NCBI GenBank assembly: GCA_947396885.1
Contig: OX377202.1
Span: 17,174,001 to 17,238,000 of the forward strand
Source of the DNA: Heligmosomoides polygyrus polygyrus
Lineage: Eukaryota > Nematoda > Chromadorea > Rhabditida > Heligmosomidae
Length of the DNA stretch: 64,000 bases
Reading direction: 5' to 3'
The notes beneath the pieces are model-generated. The model was not told where the DNA came from. It saw only the letters and a list, made by a program, of their open reading frames with translations, and did no database searches. The translations under genes were made by a program, and so were the position numbers. Below, one piece after another: positions 23,401-35,100 of the stretch (positions are counted from its first letter, which is position 1; the number at the start of each line of letters is the position of its first letter).

Positions 23401-24110
23401 TGAGGAATGTGTATGCCATCAAGATCAATGACTTGCTGCCATCGCTCAGCCAACTTCCTTCCAGAACTGCTTGGGCCTGATGTTGATCAACAGCTCGGTA
23501 TGCTTGTCAAGGACTGCTCGGGTTCTTGTGTCCCTTCCGACTAGGAAGTCCTGTAGGCTCAAGAAGTAGCGGTTGTCGCATGGAGAGATGTCCTGCGAAT
23601 ACGGTGCATGAGGCGTGTGAACGTAGCCCAGCTGAGCAAGCTTATCCGTGGTCACTTTTGCCGGATGGGATGCGGCGTTGTCGAAGAGGAAAACCTTCTT
23701 AAAGCGCTGTGACCGAATACGTTCGAGTCGCAGGTCAATCTCTTCTATTTCGTTTACCATGGCCTTGGAGTCCATCGTCGTGCTTTTCGAAACAGCTTCC
23801 AGTATAACAGTCCATGGGCGCAGACTCAAAAGCTCAGAAGGTGCTTCTCGCCGTGAACATCCCGCCGAACGAAGTTCGGTAACAGGTCACCAGGTCTCAC
23901 CCAGACTGGCTGCTTGGCGGGGTTAAGGTAGAAGACGTACTTCTCATCCTGCGTTAAGATTGAGTCCAGGCTGCTCGGGGTTGGGAATCGGGAGACATTT
24001 GCGCGACACAGGTCGACTCATCAGGCTGGGGTTTCGGCATGAGACAGACTGCGATTTTGGCGTGCTTCTGGAAAAAGCGGAAGTGGTAACTTCTCAGGTT
24101 GCCTTCAGTA
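23400..24110 (-). pseudogene. mariner transposase relic (DD34D)
   Basis: Minus strand: LTQDEKYVFYLNPAKQPVW (first catalytic Asp, about 23963-23900), VRRDVHGEKHLLSF then a stop, IDLRLERIRSQRFKKVFLFD and LFDNAASHPAK (second Asp, about 23680), YSQDISPCDNRYFLSLQDFL (third Asp, 34 residues after the second). This spacing defines mariner. Frame breaks near 23830. The N-terminal HTH part (beyond 24000) is not recognisable. Confidence 0.82.
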
Positions 24111-24232
24111 AGTAGCATACAAACATACAAATACGACAAGCACGAAACCAGACTCCAGCCAAGAGATATATGGACACGGCATGGGATGTCTCATTACTTT
24201 TGGCCTCCCTAATATTTTTGTGTGAATATCTT

Positions 24233-24480
24233 GAAGCGCAGTAGGAGAAGGTGCCGCCTTTGCATGCTACGGATACCAGGTTCTTGGTTCGGATTTCCCG
24301 CCTAGAGCAACCAAGCCTTCCATCCCTCCGGCGTCCCTGAGCTGATCCCAGACTAGTCTGTGGAACATAGTACACTGAATTTCCCATCAGCTGGCCATCG
24401 CAAGTCACTGTGTAGGTCAAATACGCATAGAAATCGCATCTACGACGTCCCTTTGAGGTGGAATGCGTTTTAGTTTTAGT
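24233..24480 (+). mobile_element. SINE-A copy, diverged
   Basis: agcgcagtaggagaaggtgc at the A box, aggttcttggttcggatttc at the B box, and the middle and end of the SINE, with loss of the final tail. Confidence 0.75.
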
Positions 24481-24985
24481 ACTAAAAAAGTTAAAATTGT
24501 GATGAAAGCTTAAGAAAATAGAAATTTTTTCTACCATATGACTGGTATAGAACGCGCCATGCACTCGTCTGAAACCTTGCATTTTACTCTCGATTGATTG
24601 TGTTTCTTCTTAATACATGTTACAATTTCTTCACAAAGTGACCATTTTGGTTGACTTGTGCTCCTTTTAAGAAATAAAACTTGAAAACACACTATGGCTC
24701 GCAAAAAATGAAGAATATCCTTAAAAATGCAGGTACTATTTAAGCAGTTCTAACCCTCAGCTAGTGACGCTTTTGAAGCTGTTGTAAGCTAGTATGAAAG
24801 CACTGGGTAATGAGATTTTCGCGGCGTGTAAATGGTCAAGATTGCTCCACGCTCCACTCACAACCTTGCATTTTACACTCGATTGATTGTGTTTCTTCTG
24901 AATACATATTATAGTTTCTTCATACCGTAGGTGAATCGTGCCCACTACCCTCAGTGAGCAGCAGATACGATTCGTATCCATGAAA
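24481..24985. other. Spacer with a short direct duplication
   Basis: ccttgcattttactctcgat (about 24575) recurs as ccttgcattttacactcgat (about 24862), each followed by tgattgtgtttcttct. Otherwise nothing recognised. Confidence 0.5.
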
Positions 24986-24989
24986 GGAA

Positions 24990-25790
24990 TCAAAGGCATT
25001 GATGATGCCCATTTTTTCAGTGGGGCGCGGAATCCTCGTGGGAATGAGGATATACCCACGACGACCGTCGAGTATTCTCTACCCGTTGATTACCCGCGAT
25101 GTGACGGGTAAGGTTTATCATGAATTCCTCATAGAGGGTACGTCTACCTCCTATACTCTGCATACCTGCTGGTATAAGCGTTGATGAATCCGGCGGCAGG
25201 TATCAGCATCATACGGCATTGGTAGCTGTACACACATATTGAAGAGGAGTCTTTTCGACCGTCCTCGATTTCAAAAAACTCAAAAACTGCACGAATCCGA
25301 ACGAACGGATGATTTCTTTGGAAGTATTCCGATAGAGGGAGATCTCTTGTCCTAGGTAAACGATAGTCTTCATATAGTAGACGTTTTCCCCCCGAGGGTG
25401 ATAGATGTACCAGAGGTCGCCATTACCTTCGTTTTTCAAGCACTTATTTTCAAACCACACCTAAGCGAATGTTGCCCTAGTTCGTTAATCACGTTTTGAA
25501 ATAATTTTCTTCACCTTTTTTTCTTCAATTATAACAACATCGTTAGCAAAGCGAAGACTGGTGATCCAAGTTCAGTTAACTGATATTCAGCAACCATTCC
25601 AAGTATCCGAAAATTATGCTCCAATGTTGAGGAGAGTAGTTTGGGTCACCTTGGCGCACTCCTCGAAATACTCTATTTCAACGTCTGCTCCTCCGAGACG
25701 AACTGTAGATCGACTTTGAGTAGATTTCAATGACTACATTTCTATGAATTTCATCAATGTACTTGACTTTTTCGTTTCGTGATTTTTAAT
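24990..25790 (-). pseudogene. Degenerate RTE-like RT remnant
   Basis: Minus-strand pieces in shifting frames: RVFRGVRQGDPNYSPQ (about 25665), SLRFAND-type box near 25555 (ctttgctaacgatgttg), VYLGQEISLYRNTSKEI (about 25360-25310). GVRQGDP, FA(D/N)D and YLGQE occur in the correct RT order. Heavily mutated. Confidence 0.68.
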
Positions 25791-26204
25791 TGGCAGGTTC
25801 TATGGCGTAACAAGAATAGTTATGAACACATTTATTTCAAGACCCGTAAAATCGAAGGACCGTAATTGCGAGAAATGAGAGATTAGCGGGTAAATGGTCA
25901 CTGGACTACTACAAGTCAGGACCGTTAAAGCTTTGAGAGTTATTATTAACCAGAACGTATTTGCAATGCGAAAAACACCTACACAATAATTATGAAGCTG
26001 GCAGAATCTGCAGTTTCCACATGAGCACAAAGAAGAGCAGAAAACACTATGTTACAGACACATACAACTGCGGAAAACTGGCGTTTACTGGTAAACGTAC
26101 GTACACGTATAAGTGTACCGAAAAACGAATCGTGCACATGCACAGAGTAGTGGTTATACCCGTAATTAAACGCTATCATAACAAGCTACTGAAGGAGTTC
26201 AGAG

Positions 26205-26358
26205 CTAGACCAGAGTTGGAGGAGCGATTTTTGTTAGATCGTTGTTGTATCGCCAGCCGCCGCTCTGATTTCGCAGCCAGCTCTCGACTCGTATCAAAAT
26301 GTGTCCGAATGTCTGCCGATAGCGAGAGCTCATGAAGCAGTAGAGCACGAAATCGACA
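26205..26358 (-). CDS. GPCR terminal exon g (end of TM7, helix 8, tail)
   Basis: Acceptor ccattttcag before 26358. Encodes [20 protein letters not shown] then a 35-residue tail ending KIAPPTLV and TAG at 26205-26207. Its match to exon f across the 4.8-kb intron is supported by phase and by the family motif N-S-V-x-F-x-L-Y-C-x-M-S-S-R-Y-R. Confidence 0.88.
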
Positions 26359-29300
26359 CTGAAAATGGCAGAGGTTATAGCAAGAACAGTGAGGATAAAC
26401 AAACGATAGCGTAAACGGTCTTTTAGGAGGTTTAAGCGAAAATATATGTCTTATTTGTTTCTATACGATGAGTAAGGCATACGCGATATAATACAAAAAT
26501 GTCAGTACAAAAGGTAACTATTATTGGTACAATAACAGGGAGATATGACCATTGAAGCCTAGAAATGTATTAGCTTATCCCTAGTCACATGCTTGAACAG
26601 CCGATAACCTTCTTCTCACTAAATGTCTGCATTCCTCGTACCGGCGACCGAGTGCGGAAAATCAAGGAAACTAATGGGTTGCTTCCTTCATCATTGGCAA
26701 AGCAAAGACTGGTCCTTATAATTGACATTTTTTTTACTTCATTTCATTGGGGTTCGTTAGGTGTCTCCCTGAGTTAGGCCCCGTTTATACTTCGTCGCGG
26801 CGCGATGCGACGCCATGTATACAATGCGTTCAAAAAAGATAGGTTCACCTTTGAGTTGATTTTCTTGTTTCTGCACGAAATTCGGTTGCAGTCGATTCCA
26901 AAACTGTATCAGTGAATTGAGCATAGCAAAAAATATAAGAGCAAAAAACTTGAGCGAAATCTGCAATGACAGCAAGAAATGAGGAAGGATTGCATGAAAG
27001 CATTTAACTCGAGGTTGTTCAAAAAAGGTAGGTTCACCAGGAAAGAACAGCTTTATTCAGAAGACATAAAACAATCAGTGATCACTAGTAATCAATTGGT
27101 CCTCCGCAATTCATTGCTACATCAATGAGTCGTGCTGGCATCGAGGCAACATGATTTTCCAGAGTTTGAATGGGGAGGTCGTTCCAGGCTCAAAGAATCG
27201 CCATCCTAAGCTTTCGACAGACGAGTACGTTCTGTTCTCCTCGTATATTCTTCTTACAAGGTGCCCCCAAATGTTCTCAATCGGAATGAGGTCCGGAGAA
27301 CATGCCGGCCAGTCGAGAACTTCAGTTGAATGGGCCCTGAAGAAATCCTTTGTAGTCCTGCTAGCGCGTACAGAGGCGTTGTCTTGCTGGAAGATCCAAT
27401 TCTGGTCAGCATTTTCCTGAAGAAATGGAAGCAGGTGGTTTTGCAGCACTTGTTGGTATTCCTGGGAGTCCATCCTTGCCGAAGTAAATGCAATAGCGAC
27501 TTTCCCTCCTGCGTGAAATGCTGCCCACACCATCACTGTACCGCATCCAGAATTCCTCCTTGGAAAAAACAACTTCTATTTGCGCAAATCGTGCCAACAG
27601 TACCGCCTTCCATCGGGCCCATCGAGGTTGAAGCGCTTTTCGTCAGAAAAAATTACCTGAATGACAAAAAATCGGAATAGTTGACGTAAAATCTAACGAG
27701 GAGAAAAATTTGCCTTACCAGGAAACTATCTCAACGGTAGGTCGGAACGGCCAATGTGTTGTATATGGGCAGAATCGCCTCTCTTTGGGAAACAAGAAAA
27801 TGTAAATATCTCGACCCCAATACAACTCTGCGCAGAGTTAGGGACGACAGAATTTGGGCCGTTGGAGGCGTTAGCCCTATGCCTGCACGCGGAAGGAGAG
27901 CTCAAGTTGGCTGGAAACAGTGATCACGGGGATTACTCCGCCCCTCCACGCACTCTGCCACCATCACTCGCTCGTCATCGCTGTTTCCAGCCAAGTTGAG
28001 CCCGCTCTCCGCCTCCAGGCATAGGGCTAACGCAGCCAACGGCCCAACTTCCGTCGTCCCTAACTCTGTGCAGAGTTGTATTGGGGTCGAGATATTTGCG
28101 TTTTGTTGCTTCCCAGAGAGAGACAATTCTGCACATATGCAACACTTGGGCCGTTCTGACCTACCGTTGAGGTAGTTTCCTGGTTAGTCCAAATACGGCT
28201 TTTGTTGTTGGAGACGAATTCCAGCCTATTCTTCTTGCGTGCTGCAGTCAAACGTGGGGCGGAATTGAGTTGAGTGTGTAGAATGTTGCCGTTTCGTATT
28301 AGGCAATTTCGAACAGTTCCTCTCGCGACTTTCTTAGTAAGGCACTTGCGCACCCCCTCCAGGCTGACCGATGCATTGGACATCATACGCACGATTTGTC
28401 TCTCATCTCGAGAGGAAAGGATCCTAGGACGTCCTGAAGGGCTTCTTCATCCCATATTGATCAGGATTCCTTAAGAAATTGCTGATCACATTCTGCGATC
28501 GCTGCGTAGAAATTCGGCGGTGGCTTAGCCCTGCTTCACTGAGTGCCTTGAGCTTGTTCTTCAGTTGAAAGCATCGAACCGCGGCCCATTTTACTGTAAA
28601 CACTTTGCTATGAGGAGTATTGACTAACAAAGTAATTGCAACTGACCTGCCTTTCTAGCCGTGTCTTCTAAGACTGTGAGCCTATCTTTTTTGAACAACC
28701 TCGAGTTGAGTGCTTTCACGCAATCCTTTCTCATTTCTTGCAGTTATCGCAGATTTCTCTCAAGTCTCTTACTCCTAAGTTTTTTGCTATGCTTAATTCA
28801 CTGATACAGTTTTGGAATCGACTGCAACCGAATTTCGTGTAGAAACAAGAAAATCAAGGGTGAACCTATCTTTTTTGAACGCAGTGTAGTGGCTATATTG
28901 ATTTTGCGACGCGATCGATCGATCTCATTGCGTGGCCTGCGTCACGCCGCGACGAAGTATAAACGGGGCTCGTTTAGTGTGCGCGCGACGCGCGACGCGA
29001 TGCCATGTGTTGTGGCCGAATTGATCAATCGCGTAGCTCGATCAATTTAGCCACTACACATGCATCGTTCACGCGTCGCGCGCACACTAAACGACCCCTT
29101 ACGGTAGCGCACCGCCGCCCTCGATTACGGTAGCTTGGCGGGTTGTTGAGCCCGCTTCGAATGAGATATAGCGAATGAACAGAGCAGACTATGCGCCTCG
29201 AAGCTGACTTTGTGTAGGAGAGCATGATCTGAACGAAACCTATGGAGCTGTCGAAGACTAAGGAAGTGTGAAAAATCAAGGAACTTGATGGGTTGCTTCT

Positions 29301-32083
29301 TTCATCATTTCTTCTTTGTAATCTCAGAGGCGGCATGTGGTCGGATCCAAAACGTGCAGAAAAGAAATGAAAATGCGAGCTCTGCTCATCTTGCCTCATT
29401 TCATAGCGAAATCTCGTCCGAGACGGGCGCAGGACCCAGTCAGTCTACGCCAATGAGGCGTGTCGCTCTGCTTTCTACAGTAGTGAGAGACACCTAACGT
29501 CACGCACCCATTCCATTGCCATTCATAGATATCCTTCTTGTTTATTTTGTTGACTTCTTGGTTATTGGCCATCTTAAGCACAAGCTTAAGCCTTTCTTCA
29601 AACAGATTCTGTGAAAAACCTCTAAACGCCGCCTAACCGCTATTGCTAAAAATTTTCAAGTGGCACTCCTTGTCTTTTGCATTTCTCGCTTTGTTTTCCT
29701 TGCTTTGTAAGTGCCTTTAAGATGTTCCTGATCATGCAACTTGGTTATTAATTTGTCATTATTATTTCCATGGTTTTCTTAATATTGTTTTTAATGCTTG
29801 GTATTGAGAGCACTATCATTATCAGTCCGTTCTTTGTGCTGACACTTGATTGCATAGTGAACCACCTTGAGGAGAGCCCTCTCAGGACGATTCTCTACGC
29901 GGACGATATCGCCCTAGTAGCCGACAGCCGAGAAGAGCTGGAGGAGAAGGTGCAGTTGTGGCAAGGAGCCCTCGCAGACAACGGCCTGCGGCTGAACGTG
30001 AGGAAGACAAGTTCATCAGCTCTGAGCAGTGCACCGAACCGATCCTAGACTGCCATGGGGAGATAATCGAAAAGGTGGAAGAATTCCGCTACCTCGGAAG
30101 CGACCTATCCGAGGAAGGAAGCGTGGATCAGGCGGTTAGGGGACGAATTAATGCAGCATGGCTCAAATGGAGGGAGTCCACAGGAATCCTCTGCGACCGT
30201 AGGTGCTCCAGGACACTCAAAGGCAAGCTATATAGAACAGCAGTGAGGCTGGCCCTCCTCTATGGCTGTGAGTGCTGGGCCTTAGGTAGAGCGCAGGAGC
30301 GGCAACTGCACGCTGCGGAAATGAGGAAGCTCAGATGGGCATGTGGATGGACCCGCCGGGACAGAGTGCGAAACGAGGATGCTAGAGCAGTGGTGAAGAC
30401 AGCCCCGATCCACCTGAAGATGAGGGAGCAGCGCCTGAGGTGGTACGGACACGTCCTCAGAAGACCAGAGAATCACCCCATCAGGTTGGCCCTAAATTTC
30501 GAGGCACCCGGAAAACGTCGGAGAGGAGCCCCAAGGAAAAGGTGGAAGGACGTCATCAAGAAAGATCTTGCCGAAATCGGCGCTGCGCCAGACGCCTTTG
30601 ATAGGATGAGATGGCGACGGATCACAAGAACAGCGGACGCTGTGAGTGCGCGGGACTAAACGCTCAGGAGAAGAAGAAAATTGAGAGCACTATCATGAGC
30701 ATTGAATAAATAAGTAAATAAATAGTTTGGCACAAGGATTCATTAAGAAGAGTGTGGCATTGGACTGCGCAAGCCAAACTAGAAATTGACATTAAGGTGG
30801 CCTACGCAATAGGTTGAATATGTGTAATATAATATGTCCCAGCGTGATTGGTAAGCCTCGAGCGTGGCCATTTTATCACGCAATTCATGGTCTGTGGTCC
30901 ACATGTTCTTGTATAACCGTTCGCTCCACCATACGCTCTATTAGGCGAAAAATTAGAAATGTATTTATAGTAATAAGTGGTCCCTTTAAAGTCACTTCAA
31001 CATGTATTGATGTAGGGACGCTTGTATTTATCTTTAGGCATGTTTTTTCCGTTGATCTGTGCTATTTTAAAATTAAATTAGTTAAGCAACTTCGGAACGC
31101 TTAGCAATACATCTACGATTTACCTGCAGTTCACCAGTGACAGCAGATCGAACAGTTCGCCGACATGCTGGTAGATATAGTTGTTTACATCAGTTGTATA
31201 AACGCCTGCAAAAATGGTTCGTTTAGAAAGACTGCACTTCGCTCCCCCTAGACTAAAAGCTCTCAAGCCAAGTTTCAACTCGACCATATATGTACGCGTT
31301 CATTTATTTACCTACTGAGCTTTTCCTGTAACAATAGCTTACCGTTGAGCAGTGCGAGAAATCCTTGCGGCAACTCGGTGACGAGGAACACAACCAGCAT
31401 AATAATGAGCATGTACGTGGTCCGATCTGGTACGGTAGTCTTCTTGATGTGCTTTCGGAAGCTCTTCGAGTAGAGGTAGTTGCGTTTCTCGTCCGTTGTA
31501 CGCAACTTCATCACAAGTGCGACCGTGAACCACAACAGTAGAGCACACGGAATAGCCTTAAAATTTGTGAGGAGTTACGAGTATTTTTTTCTTTGGTAAA
31601 ACAAAATGTTAAAGGTCGAAGACAAAGGGAGTGACGCCTTCTCAAATAAAAATCATAAAAGGATAAAGGATAAAGGACGGCGCAACTCGATTCCTTTTGG
31701 GATGCGCCACGCATTATACTTCTAGTGGATATCGTGGAGGCGACTAAATGCGTATTTGCCCATACAACGCCTTGCGGTGGCAAGCCGATGAACAAATCAG
31801 CGCTTTGTATCTCCCAGAGAGTCTGGTACGAATTTACCGACCACGGAGGGGTGGAAGGCTTTGATGGCATGGGCGGGAAATCCGAACCAGGAATCTGGTA
31901 TCGGTTGCAATGACAGCCGGCTTCTACACCGCCTGCGCTACACGAGCCCATAAAAAATCATAAACATAAAATAAAAATCATAAGCATCGCAATTTTAATT
32001 TGTCGCGCCTATGATTTTATTCTACATGGAGATGATGTTCCTTTCCATTCACTCAAATACTAGTTACGTCTTCTTAACGCCGA

Positions 32084-32122
<39 letters not shown>

Positions 32123-35100
32123 ATATAGATTACGAACGTTAAGCCTCATCAAAAACGCCCATCATTTTCAATATCTTTCTCATTTTTGAGGTAATTCTAG
32201 CCATAGCGTGTGGGAGATATGCCGGAGAATAGGTTGGGTGGGCGTTAGGTGAACTAGCCAACTGAAACTCACATTTACCGGAAAACATTTAGCCTTACCC
32301 TGAATTCCTATAGTTTTTCGTTTAGTTTTCTGCATTTTTTAAAAAGCAGTGTTCAATAATGTAGAGGAACCTCTATTTTTGGAGCCATATAGTTAGACAA
32401 CTCTTGTTAGTGAAATGAACTTTCGTTTGTGTTCAACTCCCACCAACTTTAATCTTTGGCACTTATATTCAGAAATATGAGGAAATAAACCACTTTGGGG
32501 CTGAACTACCTGTATACTTTGCTGACCCGTGTTTGTCTCTCATACTATTTTTCTGCATAATTATGCTAATGATAATTGCAGCCGCATAAGAAATTGGGCA
32601 CCACGCAAACGACCTTTGCTCGCATTCCTCCATATAGGAGTCAAATGACGGCTGCGAATATGCGTTTCAGTATGATTCTAAAGGCTACTTGCTTTAGCCG
32701 CGTGGTAGCGGAGACGGAAGAGGCGCTGGCTGTCGTATGCACCCCTGAACAGAAGTGACTGGTTCGAGCTTCCCGCCCACCCCATCAAAGCCTTTCATGC
32801 CTCCTGGGTTGGAGAATTGGTACCAGGCCTATATGGGAAGGATAATACACTGACTTGTTCACCACTGCACAGTCCAAATGCGCTTTCGGAATTCCTTATA
32901 GTTTCTAAAAATTTTCAAAATAAACTCCCGTTCAAAGATTGAGTTGAGGATAAGTACATAACTATAAGGCGTTTCCGGTAGGCAATATACGCATTCGTTT
33001 CCACGACATCGCGTAGAACTAGATCACACGGAGCAGCCCAAGGAATTGAATAACGCCGTCTTTCATCCCTTCGCCCTTTATTTCCTTCGAATACTACAGC
33101 GCTCACCTTCATAGGAACGGCCAGCATCCAGAGATTGAACTTGTAGAAAGCGCACGAGTAGTTGGCAAAGTCGAGCGTGTAGGACGGGGTTGACGTGGTT
33201 AGATCTAGAATGTGGATACCTGTTGACCGATGTATGAAGCCCACCTACTCAAATAAGGCGTCAAATTTGTTTATTGCTCCGTAAAAAATAGGCACCTTTG
33301 CTGTCAGCTACCACGAAGATCTCGTGGAGCATCATCGTCGGCACACACATTACAGATATGGTGGCCGTGACGATTCCAAACAGCTTCCTGAAAAAAAGTG
33401 TTCAAAATGTTATGTTGAATAAAAGATGTGACAGAGGACAGAAATACTCAAATAGTTTAAACTGTAAGGAACATCGCGCACATCAGCTCTAGTGATGTCG
33501 TAGGTGTAATTTAAGCCGCCACCAAATTTTTACAATTATTTCTTGGCTGTTTGATTTGACAGTTTTCAATACTGGATATTATTTAACAAACTCGGCAGAG
33601 ACTTCAAAGTCACTACTGCTTCAGTAGTGTCTGATCCAACGAAAGGCAGATTTAAAGATGACCCCTGTAGTGTAGACGGTATGTCGTTGCGAAGAATGGG
33701 ATTCTGATGTTCTATGCCTCAAGGTAACGAAACAACCTCCAGCTAACGTATCTGAAGACACGGTCGGCAGAATGATCAGTCCAGAAACACACGTAGAAAA
33801 CAAGCGACCGGCTGGAAGCTTTGAAGAGAACTCGTAAAAAGAAAACACCTCAGAATTCACGTTTCAGTGCTTCAACGATTTCAGATTGGTGTCAAGTTTC
33901 TCTAGCATCGTATAGGAGACCGACCAATGACCAGCATTTTTACCACATCAATTAAGAAAGGGAGCGTGACACTTGAAGGTGGGCAGAAGCATAGTCGGAA
34001 GAAGTGCGTACCGTCGCGTGCACTCGATTCCAGGACCGCGGTCCGGATTTTCCGTTCAGAATGAGACCAACTAGAACTTCCATTCTTCCGGGACCTGTGA
34101 ATTGGTAGCAGACAACTCGTTTTGAAAGGAATAACGTTGACTGAAACCATCGGCATCGACCGCAAGCCATTGTGTGGGCTAAATACGCATTCAGATGGCC
34201 TCCAGGGTTTCTCGTGGAAGTAGAAAGCGTGGCCCAGCCCACGTAAGGATTGCCCAACGCCGACCATCATCCTTCATTTAGAAGAAGGATACACTGGAAT
34301 TGCACCCTTGACGAGGAAATGGGCCCTCGTCCTGTCCGCGTTTCCGGGTCACCTTCGCCTCTCTCGGTTCCGCATATGATGACGACACAGCCGAGACTGG
34401 TAGACGCAATCTATGCCTCGTTGGCCAGAGTGGCATGGCACTAGCTGGGCGCAGATATGCTTGCAAACTTGCTAATCAGCGCGAAATTTGCACGCAACAC
34501 AAATCCGTAGGGGTCCAGCGTCCCCTGAGGCGTCCGTCGGTCGAGTTTTTTCTTGTGCAAATCCGGAGACTCCAAATTGGACTCATATAGCCGATATTCC
34601 ATGTCCGGCTTCGCGTCGGGAACTTTTGCACGGCTACGCGGAACTGACGTAGTGGTCGACAAAGATGGACAACATCCTATGGACAACATCTCAGGGAGGA
34701 AATATTTTTGGGCAAGAAACAGACTGAAGAAGTGTAGGAAACAAAGGTAGAGGAAGAGAATAGAGAATACATGTCGGGAAGACGCACTGCCGGGATGCGA
34801 GAACGAATCGTCGCTTCTACCGTAATCGCGGCAGTTTTTTTGTGCAAAAAAAGCGGTTTTTTGAGTTCTCGAATTCAAATACTTCGAAAACGAATTTTTT
34901 GAATGCTCGACTTCGAATACATTCGAAAAACGCAATTTTTTAAATACCCAAATCCGAGTACGTCCGAAAAAACGCAATTTTTTGAAAATTCGTATTCGAG
35001 TGCCATTAGAAAAACGAGATTATTTGAATATATGAATTTGAATATTCAAATTCGAATGAAAATCATCCGAACAGCTATTTGAATAGGCCTTTGAGCACAA

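Larger units (their letters stand above)
26822..28886 (-). mobile_element. Tc1-like transposon with about 200-bp TIRs, nested
   Basis: TA dinucleotides flank it (26820-26821, 28887-28888). Terminal repeats of about 215 bp: 26822-27040 against 28668-28886 (gcgttcaaaaaagataggtt at both tips). Within each arm the tip motif recurs at the inner end (ttcaaaaaaggtaggttcac at 27015), giving the two-site IR/DR layout known from Tc1-like elements such as Sleeping Beauty. The transposase lies on the minus strand; a foldback element sits inside it. Confidence 0.88.
26779..28968. mobile_element. Palindromic MITE hosting a Tc1-like insertion
   Basis: Outer ends ccccgtttatacttcgtcgc (26779) and its inverted partner gcgacgaagtataaacgggg (to 28968). 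The MITE's own DNA is only 26779-26819 plus 28889-28968; the rest is the Tc1-like element. Confidence 0.72.

Noticed and set aside
26650..29312. Similar short segments at about 26655-26705 and 29270-29312 flanking the nested transposons, possibly a large duplication
   Set aside because: Only about 45 bp alike, and the flanks do not extend the match; possibly remnants of one old repeat, too little to call.
33296..33311. Alternative donor AAAG|gtgcct for GPCR exon c
   Set aside because: It would put the next exon out of frame with the family motif and with the phase-0 junction that follows.
34441..34977. 178-codon minus-strand ORF inside a GPCR intron
   Set aside because: It runs through the AT-rich quasi-tandem repeat; its Phe/Lys/Ser-rich translation shows no domain, and openness follows from repeat composition.
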